Positions 12,208 to 36,500 of a DNA stretch of 64,000 nucleotides are shown piece by piece. This DNA is from Breviolum minutum Mf 1.05b.01 (Eukaryota; Sar; Dinophyceae; Suessiales; Symbiodiniaceae). The stretch is from NCBI GenBank assembly GCA_000507305.1, contig DF240852.1, forward strand, positions 1 to 64,000. The letters run 5' to 3'. The position numbers were made by a program, and so were the translations under genes. The stretch's first letter is position 1, and each line of letters begins with the position of its first letter. The notes below the pieces were generated by a model. The model was not told the origin of the DNA. It ran no database searches and saw nothing but the letters and a program-made list of their open reading frames with translations.

Positions 12208-12437
12208 CCTGATGGTTCAGAAATCCGGCTACACCCGTGAAGACTAACGGCTGGAACATAATCACGGAGGTTTGGAAGATCATTTTCCCTTCCAAATGGG
12301 TGATTTGTAGGTTCCATGTTAATCTTCCAGGGTCTAACCACCTGGGATGTAAAAAAAACATGTCCAATGTAAATACTGGGGTAAACGGTAAACTACTGTT
12401 TTCAACTGGTTAGCCGGATTTCCGAACCATCAACAGG
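12208..12437. mobile_element. Nested pair: one MITE inside another
   Basis: The outer element starts CTGATGGTTCAGAAATCCGG and ends CCGGATTTCCGAACCATCAA. It is split by an inner element of another family at 12230-12337, which starts ACACCCGTGAAGACTAAC and ends TTAATCTTCCAGGGT. Outer-family sequence (ACCACCTGGGATG) resumes right after the inner element. Confidence 0.75.
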
Positions 12438-13108
12438 AATCACACTTGAGACACCGGGTCACCATTTGAAAGCCATTTGTCTAAGAAAATTCCAACAGAC
12501 CCCTGCAACATAACATAGCCCAGATACCCCGAAATACCAATATCATCAAATATGAAGGGATTTCCTGAGAGTCTAGGGGTCTGTTTGGAGCTTTCTTAGA
12601 ACTTGTTAAATAAATTCTACAATGTATGACTGAACTTTCGAGTGAACAGTAAGCTGACTGAGGCCAGTAGGTTTCAGTAAAACCTTTCTAGCATTATTTG
12701 ATCCCCGACCCTAAGATTATTTGGGATTCCCGCTAAACGAATAAGGATTTACTCGGGATATCTCGGGATATATTCATCTGGATTATAAATTCAAAACGAT
12801 AACGACACATTCAAGTGGTTTTTTCAAACAACTTCTACTTCAAAATTGAGAGCCCACTGTTTGATAATTTTGGACACTTTTGAGGGGGTAATCCGTGGTC
12901 ATCCACTTCAGATGATGCTTGGTAGACATGAAGCACCAGCACTTTTTGGTTCAAAAAACTCCCGGTGCTGAGCCGATTTGGCCTCTCAACAAAGTCCAAG
13001 ATATCTTCTGCAGAGCGGCAACTGGACAATTGCCTTCCAAATGTAGAGCATTTGAAAATCGGAACAAGAATCGCAAACAAAAGCGCCGCAGTTTCATGCA
13101 GTTTCAAT

Positions 13109-13214
13109 ACCCTCCCAAAGTTAAACATAGTCCCTGAAAAATGATGGTTGGAAGACGATCCTCTCCTTTTGGGATGGTATATTTTCAGGGGCGAACTGTT
13201 AAACTTCCAGGGGG
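13109..13214. mobile_element. CCCTGAAACTAACAG-type MITE copy
   Basis: This copy and the one at 37307 are the most alike members. Both contain AATGATGGTTGGAAGACGAT and end GGCGAACTGTTAAACTTCCA. The high identity suggests fairly recent movement. Confidence 0.75.
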
Positions 13215-14077
13215 AAAAAAAACACACACCTCCCAAAGTTGACAAAATTAAAAGTAAAATCAACAACAAACACCTTGTCATTCTTGGTATATGGGGGATA
13301 AAATCCTACCCAGTTATATGGGGATAATTTATGATAAATCATTATAATATAGGATCCCGTCATTAACCAACCAGTTGACACCCTGCATTCCCTGAAGCTT
13401 GACGAGTTGAAGGCCTGTTCAATTGACTGTTCACGGCATGTCGCGTAACGCAGCGAGGTCGTAACGCAACCTCAGCGACTGTGAACGGCTGTGAGAAATA
13501 GCTTCCAAGATTGTCGGAGCCATGTCATTTAAGGGATCCACGCACTCAAAGTCTAACTAGCTTCTTGATAAAATACTGCATATGTAATCCAGAAAAATGT
13601 ACAATGTCAACCGTAACAACTGTACCATTACCCTTCTGTGTATCTAGCATTGAGAATCCTTGAGGTTGGCTACACGGTTAGCAACTGCAGTTGTAGCGTT
13701 GCGTAGGGATAGATGAGAGATTACAGGCCACTTTCTCACCAACTACTACCCCCAAGAAAAATAAGTGGTATAGATATGGTTGTATAACTGCCAGTCCATA
13801 GTGGGATACTATTATTGGCCTATTATTTATAATTTATATAAGGGTAAACCTCCAAAAACCAACGCCTCTTAATGGTCAGGAGGTTACGGGAAACGTGAAT
13901 CATCAACGAGTTGATTCCGAGATATTACTTCCTATGGCCACGTTTTCCACCTGCAACTTGATGGAATCATCTGTTCGTTGGCGTTTTTTTGCCACCCAAT
14001 GAAACTCATGGTTTTTGTCAAACTAAAAGGATCTGATTTCTCCAACTTTTGGCGTATTTTTTTCACAACTATATATT

Positions 14078-14585
14078 TCAGAAACCAACACCTACATCTT
14101 GAATCAGAATCTGTGACTCTTCGAGATCCAAATTGATAGGTTTGGCCATTGTGCGTACCACATAAATCCACCAACTCCAACAACCATCTTCCACCTGCCA
14201 TATTTTCCAACACCCCTTTCTGTTGATGCCTTCCGTAGCCAAACGGATGTGCCCACTGTCCACGCAAGTCCTGGCACGGGACTTACCCGCCACGAAGCAG
14301 CCGAACAAAGGCCACTGTTGTTGCGCTTAGTTGGGTATCATCTCACAATGGTTGAGGTTACTGTATAGTACTAGCACGCTGATACAACACACCTTCCCCC
14401 GCTGTTGAGCAGAAGTAACTCCCCTCCCAATCACAAAAAACAAAAGCCTCTAAAAACAAACACCTGTTCCAGCCACTGTTGTTCTGTCGCATGCAGCCTC
14501 CTTTCCATGTAGTCTGCTCCACAGGTCGTATGTAGGCTGACCTGCTGACAGGGGGTATGAAACTCCAGGTTTCTTTTTGGTTCAA
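14078..14585 (-). CDS. Possible exons of an unidentified gene
   Basis: On the minus strand a coding-like segment at about 14474-14570 encodes a hydrophilic peptide containing TTCGADYMERRLHATEQQW. It ends at a plausible CAG|GTGTTT donor near 14465. A further open segment lies at 14078-14308, with a GTAAGT donor-like site near 14285. I recognise no family and cannot join them with confidence. Confidence 0.25.
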
Positions 14586-15298
14586 TATGTTAAATGCAAA
14601 CAGAAATTGTGTATTTCTCAGTGCTACCTTAGATTCTTGATAGTAAACTGATGAGTAGATTCGGCGAAAAAACCATTTAGTGATGGCAAATTGTTGTTAA
14701 AAATACAGCTATTTCAAGGATTTTGTGCCATGGAAGCATTTGGTGCCTCATGATTCATGATTGCATTGACAAGTTGGAACTTCTCAAGACAGGCGACTTT
14801 GTGATTTCATTGGGCTGAAAAACTAGGCCCAAGCCGTAGTCGGACGCATTCCTAAGTGGTAGATCACTAATAGTAGCATTGTTGTCAAGAACCTCGACCT
14901 TTATGTGTTTTTACTCGGTTGGCAAACCTAACACAGAATATCATGAATATCACTGGCCTCCTACTGCAAGTTGCAAGTTGTTGGGAATTTTCATTCATAA
15001 GTTCATAGGCCACGCAACGAAGTGAGTAAAGATCTTTTGTAAACACTGGTAGGATTGAATAGGTTCAAGCATATGGCTACTAAGGAATTTGATCATCTCA
15101 AACGGTGGATCCACCATTGATGGGCATGCCGGGCATGTGTGTTGGTATCCTTATCATAGGAGTTGAGAGATCAAGTATCACTTTGGTGAAAGTTTGCATA
15201 TAATTCTATTCGTTGGTTTCAAGCGGCATACCCTACATACCCACAAACCTGTTGAAAGATCATGTAACTATGTGCAACAGATTCCTTCAATCAGGCCT

Positions 15299-15712
15299 CT
15301 AAACTTTGTTTGGTGGTCTACTTTCTTCAGCAGATGCAGCAGCCAGCATTCTGGATTCTGACCAAGTCTTTAAGTGTTCAGCATTATTGCTTTGCTTGCC
15401 CAAACAATCGTAGAAATGACGCAGGTTGCTGCTTGCTGCTTTCTTCAAATCGGACTTTGTCACTCCCTTTTCCACCCTTCTATACATACATCAGACATAC
15501 TATAGTCCTACCTGTTGTATTGAGATGCTTTTATTTGAGAAACATAGATTGGCACACATATCAGCACAATGACCAAAATTTGATACAGTACCAACAAACC
15601 CCATGTAACCCTTCTTGAACCAAAAGGGCTCAAGCATGCAACCTGGCCATTCTTTACCAAACAAACAATAGAGACGTCGTTTTTGTTCTCTTTCCGAACA
15701 TATCTTCACCGG
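15299..15712 (-). CDS. Two exon-like segments, unidentified protein
   Basis: The upstream segment, about 15510-15705, encodes a Cys/Trp/Phe-rich peptide (GKEWPGCMLEPFWFKKGYMG) and ends at a CAACAG|GTAGGA donor. The downstream segment, 15299-15475, encodes a helical hydrophilic C-terminus (KSDLKKAASSNLRHFYDCLG) ending in a stop at 15299. The frame across the gap does not resolve with one simple GT-AG intron, so a noncanonical intron or a missing small exon is likely. No family recognised. Confidence 0.35.
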
Positions 15713-16593
15713 TTAAAAAGTTCAAATCGACCAAACCATGCTGAACCCTGACAATGACTTGACGTTGCAACCCACCAAAAGACACGCGTTGCTTTCCAAA
15801 AGGGACCTTGTCAGGGCTTTTTGTCAGTGGTCAGTCATTTCCAACAAGGAAAAAGGCTATGGGTGTTGAGGTCACACGTGGCAAACAAGAAACTATCATA
15901 ACCTTTGTTTAAGGTCAATTTTGGTGCTGTTTTCCCTCTATCCTTTTCACCGAGGTTGCGTTTATTCACGAAAAAAAACTTACAGCCTCTCAAAAAACAT
16001 CGTTCTTAAAAATTGCTAGATTGTGAGACTACCTTGGTTTTTCAGGCGCCAATTTTTTGGGGGTGAGTGCCAGTCTCACAAACAACTCCTTTGGGTTTGT
16101 GAAGTAAGATTGTTCAAGGCCAGAAATGAACTTTGAACGGTTGAACCTTCCAACACCTGAAATCAGAACCAAATCTGTTCGCAAAAACAACTCAAAGGGC
16201 GGTCAAGAAAGACGATGTCCCAATGGAACTTGGGCAATTTGCTTTGAAGCTAGTGATCAATGGAGTTATTGTATGAGCTCTTCCACTTGGGCATGTTAAT
16301 CCTGCTGGCGGAGAAAGGTTGTAAAAGGTGCAGAGTAATTAATTCGTAATTCACCTGTACTTGGAGTATTTTTGGGCCTATTTACCAAGTATTTTACCAA
16401 CTTCCTATTTACACACCCATCTTTCGAAAGATTCTCTTTTCCTCACAAGATAAAAACCCACCTTTCTCATACACTCACGCAAAATGACCCCCATCCTCTG
16501 CTGCCTTTTTGACATTCAGGGATTTCAATGGAACGGTGGCACCGTTCTAAAGCGAGTGGGATCCGGGATCCAAATCAAGGTCTCAAGCATACT

Positions 16594-16720
16594 CTTGATG
16601 AAAGAAATTCTGCACCACCTGGGATGCATAATAAACATTAATAAACCCTGTAGAGTAGAAAATGGGATAAACATGGATAAACTACCTTTCAACTGGTGCC
16701 GGATTTCTTCCATCAACAGT
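16594..16720. mobile_element. TTGATGGAAGAAATCC inverted-repeat element
   Basis: It starts CTTGATGAAAGAAATTCTGC followed by ACCACCTGGGATG, and ends CAACTGGTGCCGGATTTCTT then CCATCAACAG. This is the uninterrupted version of the element that is split at 12208. Confidence 0.7.
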
Positions 16721-17103
16721 AGCTCCCCAATTCGACTCAAATTTGCTCCAATTTCATTCCTTTTTGATCAGGATCACCAAATGAGAGCCCTTCAGTGCTC
16801 TGGCACTGAGGTGCCGCAGCATATTCCTCTACAGGCCATTTTGCTTAAAGATACTTTAACGGAAAGACATCATGAAAAGGCTCCGCCTGTGCTCCGCTAA
16901 GAACGCCAAAAAATCATCTCATAATTATCCTCATGTCCAACATCACCTCTTCTGATCCAATGATAGGCCAATGATACCCCGTGAAAGTTGGTACTGTACA
17001 TCTTACTGACCTACTCTAAACTTCATCTAGCAGCCCAAAAAAGGTGCCTTTTTCTTGTGGTTTCTGCTGTGAAACCGTCGAAACACCAAAAAAAACAAGC
17101 TAC

Positions 17104-17614
17104 CCAAGACGCCAAACACTTCTTGCATGGGGCGCCAAAGTCCAGGTATGTCCAAAGTGCCATTCGGATCCATTCGAAACATGTTGGGTTGCTGTTTTTT
17201 GGTCGTGAACCTTGTTGACTCAGCCACCATTTTGGCCACGCTCTGTTTGTTCATGTTGGCAGTGGAGCCGGTTCCTAGGATGAGAAATTACCAGCATCCA
17301 CCAACATTATCAGTCAAGGGACCATTGAGTGTACCCCTCACAGTTTACCCATGGTATTAATTATGTTCTCTAGGGATTCTTGGGGATTATAACTAGCTTA
17401 TAAAGATCTTACGTTGGTAGGGGTACATCCAACTATTCCCTGAATCAGTCAACCAACCCGATTTATTTTTGATGTCTTGATCAGTGTTTCGAAGTATGCA
17501 AAATCGATCCCGGCGGCACTCTGAATTCAAGGTACTCCAAAGGAATCTGGAGAGATCCTCAGCTTCCACTGTATACCTGGCATCATGTGTCATGGGAATC
17601 CGCAGGGATTTTTT
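17104..17614 (-). CDS. Two-exon gene fragment, unidentified
   Basis: Exons 17413-17614 and 17104-17274 flank a 138-bp intron (17275-17412). The donor is CAAC|GTAAGA and the acceptor CATCCTAG|GAAC; phase 1 is kept and an Arg codon is restored at the joint. The protein is soluble and mixed in composition, for example EAEDLSRFLWSTLNSECRRD in exon 1 and MFRMDPNGTLDIPGLWRPMQ in exon 2. Exon 1 may begin at CTGACAG|AAA or at its ATG at 17593. Both ends look like splice sites, so this is an internal part of a larger gene. I recognise no family. Confidence 0.5.
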
Positions 17615-17754
17615 CTGTCAGGAACTTATCCCCGGTTTTGGGAAGTAGTTGGAGCAACGCTCTTTCGAAAGGACCATGTGCAAAATCCTGTCGTAATAAG
17701 ATTATTAAGTCATTTATTAATTCTTAACACGGGTTACAGTACGTTCCAGTATAT

Positions 17755-17858
17755 GGGTGTTTCCAAAAATAGAGGAACCCCAAAATGGATGGTTTATAAT
17801 GAAAAACCTTATTAAAATGGATGATTTGGGGGGAAACCCACTATTTTCGGAAACACCC
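17755..17858. mobile_element. GGGTGTTTCC inverted-repeat element
   Basis: 104 bp with inverted ends of about 22 bp: GGGTGTTTCCAAAAATAGAG at the left and CTATTTTCGGAAACACCC at the right. The interior also contains a pair of inverted AAAATGGATG/TGGTTT words. I found one copy. Confidence 0.7.
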
Positions 17859-18384
17859 AAAAAAACCACAGCTACAACATTGTAAGTTGGTGGACCTCTC
17901 CACTTCCAATTGGTCATCTTTGTGTGCTGGAGATGGCTCCATTGAATCATTGGATAATCATTGGTTCATTGGCTCCCGCATCTCGCCGTCAGACCGTGTG
18001 TTGGACATGATTTTTATGTTGGGGCCCTTTATGGCCCAAACTTTGCGACATGTTTTTTTTTTCAATATGACTTGCGCCTTTCCAAAGTGTTAAACCGCTG
18101 GAAGAAGTCGTGTCATGGGTTTTTTTCGTGGGGACTTCCATGTCAGAGTCTGACTGAATGACCTTGAAGATCAAAAAAGATGATCTTGCGAGGATTTCTT
18201 CACAAACCGACCTACACAAACGTAGCGTTTGAGACTTCGTTCAAGTTGTACCAAACTATTTAATAAAGCCATGGAAAATCCACCAGCTTGAGATGTATTC
18301 TTCCCTGTTGAAAATGAGGGAATTCGATGGCTGTGGCTGTTACCACTGGTTCTATATGGCGGAAAAAAACACCTCTTTCTCCGC

Positions 18385-31993
<13,609 letters not shown>

Positions 31994-32877
31994 GGCGGAA
32001 CTAACGAGCAAACAAGGCAAACGATGTCAAAGGAAGGTGCGAGTGTTAAATATCATTCCCAAATTAAGATAGTCCTGTTCTGTGCCACCTGCTGCTTATA
32101 ATTTGCGAATGTTGTATGTTTATGATTTTGATAAATGGTTTTTTTGATACATTTAAGGAAAAAAACGGCATACCTACACATGACAGTATCGGATAGTCTA
32201 TTGTCTGCGTACACAATCTGCCCAAACAAACAGAAAAGGCAGCCTTCGTTGCCTACATATTCAACATCTGTTTGCTTCAATGTTCACAGCAGCCACTTCC
32301 ATGTTCACAGCAGCCGTGACTGCTCCATAAGTACGCCTGTTTTCAAATCCCAAGCACTTCAGGCAGATTTTGTTCCTGAGGTAACTTATCACAAGACTAT
32401 CTTAGTGGCTGGAGAAACCCTTTGCTTTTCCTGATGAGTGGGAAACACAAATACATAAACCTACTGGGGAAATTTCCAGCTAGCCATATTAGATTTCTCT
32501 CTGGGGTGTTTCATGTCACCCCTTCAAGTGTAATTTTTGGAAAGTGCAAGACTCGTGTTGTTTCCGATGTTTGAGAAAAAGGTCCGCTTTGCCCATCAAT
32601 GAACAGCAAAATAATGGATACCTCCAGGCATTTAATTGGGAGGCTAAAACGCTCTTGGCCCGTTGGTTACGGTAAAATCTGATGTCTAACAAAATGTCTA
32701 ACCGCAAGATATATGCGAAACATATATCGGGACAATAGAAGGACATCCTGATATGATGGGATCCCAAACGTGCCCAACAATGACACCCAGCTACAACTGC
32801 TCCATGGAAGGTGTACTTTTGTTTTTTTTGGTTGAGCATCCGGAAAACAGTGGGATTCCGCAAATCCATGTATACCT

Positions 32878-32942
32878 GCTGGAAAGTAGATGGCTAGACG
32901 CTCCCATGTATTGGCTTATGTTGAGCCATCTACTTTCACTAC
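32878..32942. repeat. Hairpin GAAAGTAGATGGCT
   Basis: GAAAGTAGATGGCT at the left and AGCCATCTACTTTC at the right, with a loop of about 36 bases. It lies between genes B and A, about 0.9 kb upstream of the gene A start. Confidence 0.7.
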
Positions 32943-33333
32943 CTTGTAAGTGAAAAAAATCTGCCCGACCAAAAAAAACGTTCAGCATTCATGGCGCCGG
33001 TCTGTTTTTTTTGTTGCGGGAAATGCTGATTATCTGTTGATGGCGATATTCTCCACTCCGGTATACTTGCAACCGAAAAGGATGAACAAAACTGTGGAAA
33101 CAAAAACCGATGATATTAGAAACATGAACATCATGAATCTGTATCATTTATATAAATATATATATATATAAATAAATATATAAATAAATGTATACATATC
33201 TATGTGCCAATATTTAACTATGATATCAAATAAAATCAACTAATACAATTTTGCCAAATACCTTGACATCCCATCCAACCCCTCTTGTTTTCCCCGAATC
33301 TCTGTTTTTCCCCCCAGTTTTTCTGGGGAAAAG

Positions 33334-33507
33334 TCAGGACGTGTCGCTCTCGGTCGAACTCTGGGACTCGAAGTCTGAATCACGACTCGTCTCTATGCGT
33401 TGGTGCCGGCCCAGGCTCCACCAAAGCCATGAGTTTTGGCCGAGCATCAGAAATGCCAGAGCACAAAGAGCTGTAATTGGTGGGAACCAAATCAACATAA
33501 ATTGTAC
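33334..33507 (-). other. Gene B terminal exon: membrane segment and acidic tail
   Basis: The acceptor CTAAG|GTACAA is followed by QFMLIWFPPITALCALAFLM, then a cytosol-like Ser/Asp/Glu tail and TGA at 33336-33334. The gene A equivalent (18385-18525) shares MLIWFPPITALCA and has its own acidic tail. Confidence 0.85.
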
Positions 33508-36500
33508 CTTAGAAAAAAAGCCGCCAATTGTTGGGGAAAGTTTTGGAAAGAGTCAAATATTAGTATATAAATAAAAGATGTATGTATAGATATAAATATA
33601 AATATGTGTAAATATGGCAATGTCTGAATGCATGTGTATTTCAATCTAAAGAATCTGTACTGTATTACAGTTATACTGTAATCAAGTTTTATTTGTGCAT
33701 GTTCTTATGATTCTGTACAGTACATGTACGCATGTGAATGAAACCAATCAATGCTAGACAAATGTGTTTTGCATGCAAAGCAATCTCCAAAGTCAAGAGC
33801 ATTGCAGTTCTCTCTTCGGGCCCTCCGCCACATTAAAATACGCCGAAAATCACCGGAACAATGTAGGCCTTTCCCAGTAACAGCCGGAAAAACTAGTATT
33901 TACCACAGGAACCCACGACCTTCATTTTTAGGGGTTCTTATTTTGCGGGTGTAAAACCTTCATTTTTCTTCATTTTTCATGGTTTTGGGTTCCAAGGGTA
34001 TATAATATATACTTTCCACCGGTATCAAGAGATCCCATACACATTAATAGAGACTTATTCACAAATGGTCAACCTTTGTTTCGAACGAATCCATCGGCGC
34101 CATCCCCTTAAAAATCCGAAAAGGTCCCATGAGCGATCAAGAAAAGGTGTGTTGCCTTTCCAGTGCCACTCCAAATCTGGAGTGGAAACCGAGGTGTTTT
34201 TGACAAAATTGCGAGCTGCAAATTGAGACGGACAGTATTTTGCCACCAGTGGAAGCTGCAAAAACCAGAGATGCTCTCGGATCAGAAACTCTGTAACTTC
34301 AATCACTGCTGGGATTCCAAGAGCATACGTGGCTGAAACAATCCTTAGAATAACATGCTGTAAAAAAAACAGAAAGAAGAAATGACATGATAAGAAGCGG
34401 TAAATCAGAATATGAAACACTGTGATTTGGTGACTTGTATAGGTGAACATGGTATATAATATGAGAATGTAACCTTCACTGTGGCCGGTTCAATCAGAAA
34501 TCACAAAATGCATTCATCATTCCAAAACAAGAACAATCACAACTGGATTTTGTTGTTTCTAAACTCACTGATGCATACGCCCCACCATTGCTTACACTGT
34601 TACACGAGGTCCTGTAGGCAAAGAAAAAAACCGGTGAAGTTGGAAATCACCATGACCCCAACACCATGTTTCCTTTCAAGCAATGGGTAGGTGGTGCTAA
34701 AGATTGATGATTTATTGACCAAGCGGAATGTTCTACTGAAAACGTTTTCAAAATTTTGGGATAATTCTACCCAAAGAGAAAAAACGTGTTCATAGGGTAT
34801 GGCCCCTTCCCAGTAACAGTGACCTTTTGAACTTTTGAACTTGTCGCCGGTGAGACCCCGGCAGTGCTTTCCACCAGCCGAAACGTGAAGAAAACACTAA
34901 TGGCTCCGCAAACAACTAACAAGCAAAACAACGACATGCATATGTGTGAGAGTGTGACCACACGTACAGGCTATGACTAAAAGACACGGTGTGTACCTAC
35001 GCTAACCATGGCCGAAGAGGGGCGGAAAGATTTCTCCGACGACCGGTAGAAGGATGAAAATATGCCCATAGCCATTTCATTGAAGATTCATTGTTTGTCA
35101 ATCTTGGGCGGATCGTGAACCCCCCACACCGGAGTGAATACCCCACATGCGTAACAGGTCCCAGTAACAGTGACCACCAGGATTATTCCATTTTGAGTAG
35201 GGAATCCCTGTAAACCTTTATTTGCCACTGTTACTGAGAAGGGGCCATACCCAACCTGTTCATGGCAAGATTCCTACAATTTAAAAAAATTAGCAAGTTA
35301 CCAGGCTTCACCGTAATATGTTTTAAACCATACGTAGGTTGATTCACTCATTCAGAGTTTTATTCTGAAAAAAGTCCTCCCAAAAAACTTCTAAAAAAAT
35401 ATGGTACACCCGTGAAAATTAACACTGAACCTAAAAAATTACCCAATTGAAATGCCGGAAAATCATCTGAACAATGCACCTCCATGACTTTGGGTGGAAC
35501 CTTCCGTTGAGAACTGCCAGGGTGTTTTTTTAAAAACCCTCAAGGATTTCCTAACATATCCGACCTTGGGAAAGGTCGACGAACATCATAACATCATCGA
35601 CTCAAAACTCCCTTGGATTCCGGGGATATGTTAGTTTCTAAGAGCTGATGAACAGACCTTTGGAGCATACCCCTCTTTCGTGAGCGTGTGCTTTTACTTT
35701 TGGAGCATACCCGTTTATTGGGTGTGTGTTTTTGCATCTTTGCATGTTACAAGCATTCGTTTATATAGTTTATATGTCATGTTTGATGATTTTTAGAGGG
35801 AAGTATGAATTCCCCCTGTCAACAAAAAAAAAGTTACCCTCCTGGGAACTAACATATACCATCAAAAGTCACTATTGAGTCGATGATTAAAAGGCTCCAA
35901 GCTTTTCAAAGTCACCTTTTCGATTGGGGGTGCTTCTTTTAAATACGTCACGGTCCGACAGCGTGACATAGCTTATCGGTGAGTCGCTGAAAAACTTCCC
36001 CACGAATTGACGACTCACTAAGATTATTCATAGCGATTGGTCTCGGGCCACGTATGCAAGGATGAAAAAAAACCTTCAGAATCTGAGTCACTCTCAGTAA
36101 CTTTGATCAGATTTTCATCCAACAAAATCCAAATCACAGAAATGGTGGGAAATTGTTCATCCCTGGCCTGCCCCAAGTATTATAAAACTATATATATTAT
36201 ATAACATATAAACGATATGTTGAGGGGAATGAAAAAAACAGGCCGCTGTGAACCACTAAAACTCACGTCCCCCTTACAAGAAAAGTGTGCAACGCGGAGA
36301 ACAGTTAACATGAACCAAACATAAAAAAATAGCTCCTAAGTGATACAAAATGAGCCAAAAAGTTTCCGTTGGAACTTTATGGAATTCACCTATGAAAGGA
36401 ATCCGTCGGACGTCACTTGGAGGTAGTGAATTTCAAACCATCAAACACCAATGCCAACTTGTAGAACCAAGGAATGGTCTTTGCTTCACCATCTGTGGCA

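Larger units (their letters stand above)
7060..13900. other. Long stretch without a recognisable gene
   Basis: Apart from the repeats listed separately I see nothing I would call a gene. Poly-TA tracts occur at 7965-7986 and 10578-10600. Several open frames of 60-150 codons exist on both strands. They either run through repeat elements or lack coding-like composition. For example, the 148-codon minus frame at 12835-13281 crosses a MITE. Confidence 0.5.

Noticed and set aside
12835..13281. 148-codon minus frame
   Set aside because: It runs through a CCCTGAAACTAACAG-type MITE, so the frame is chance.
15625..15640. GGCTCAAG word resembling the end of the spliced leader (also at 21558)
   Set aside because: Only eight bases match and the GCCATTTT core is missing.
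35930..36050. Hairpin-rich stretch (GTCACGGTCCGACAGCGTGAC) as a small RNA gene
   Set aside because: Short pairing only; no Sm site, box elements or known RNA signature recognised.
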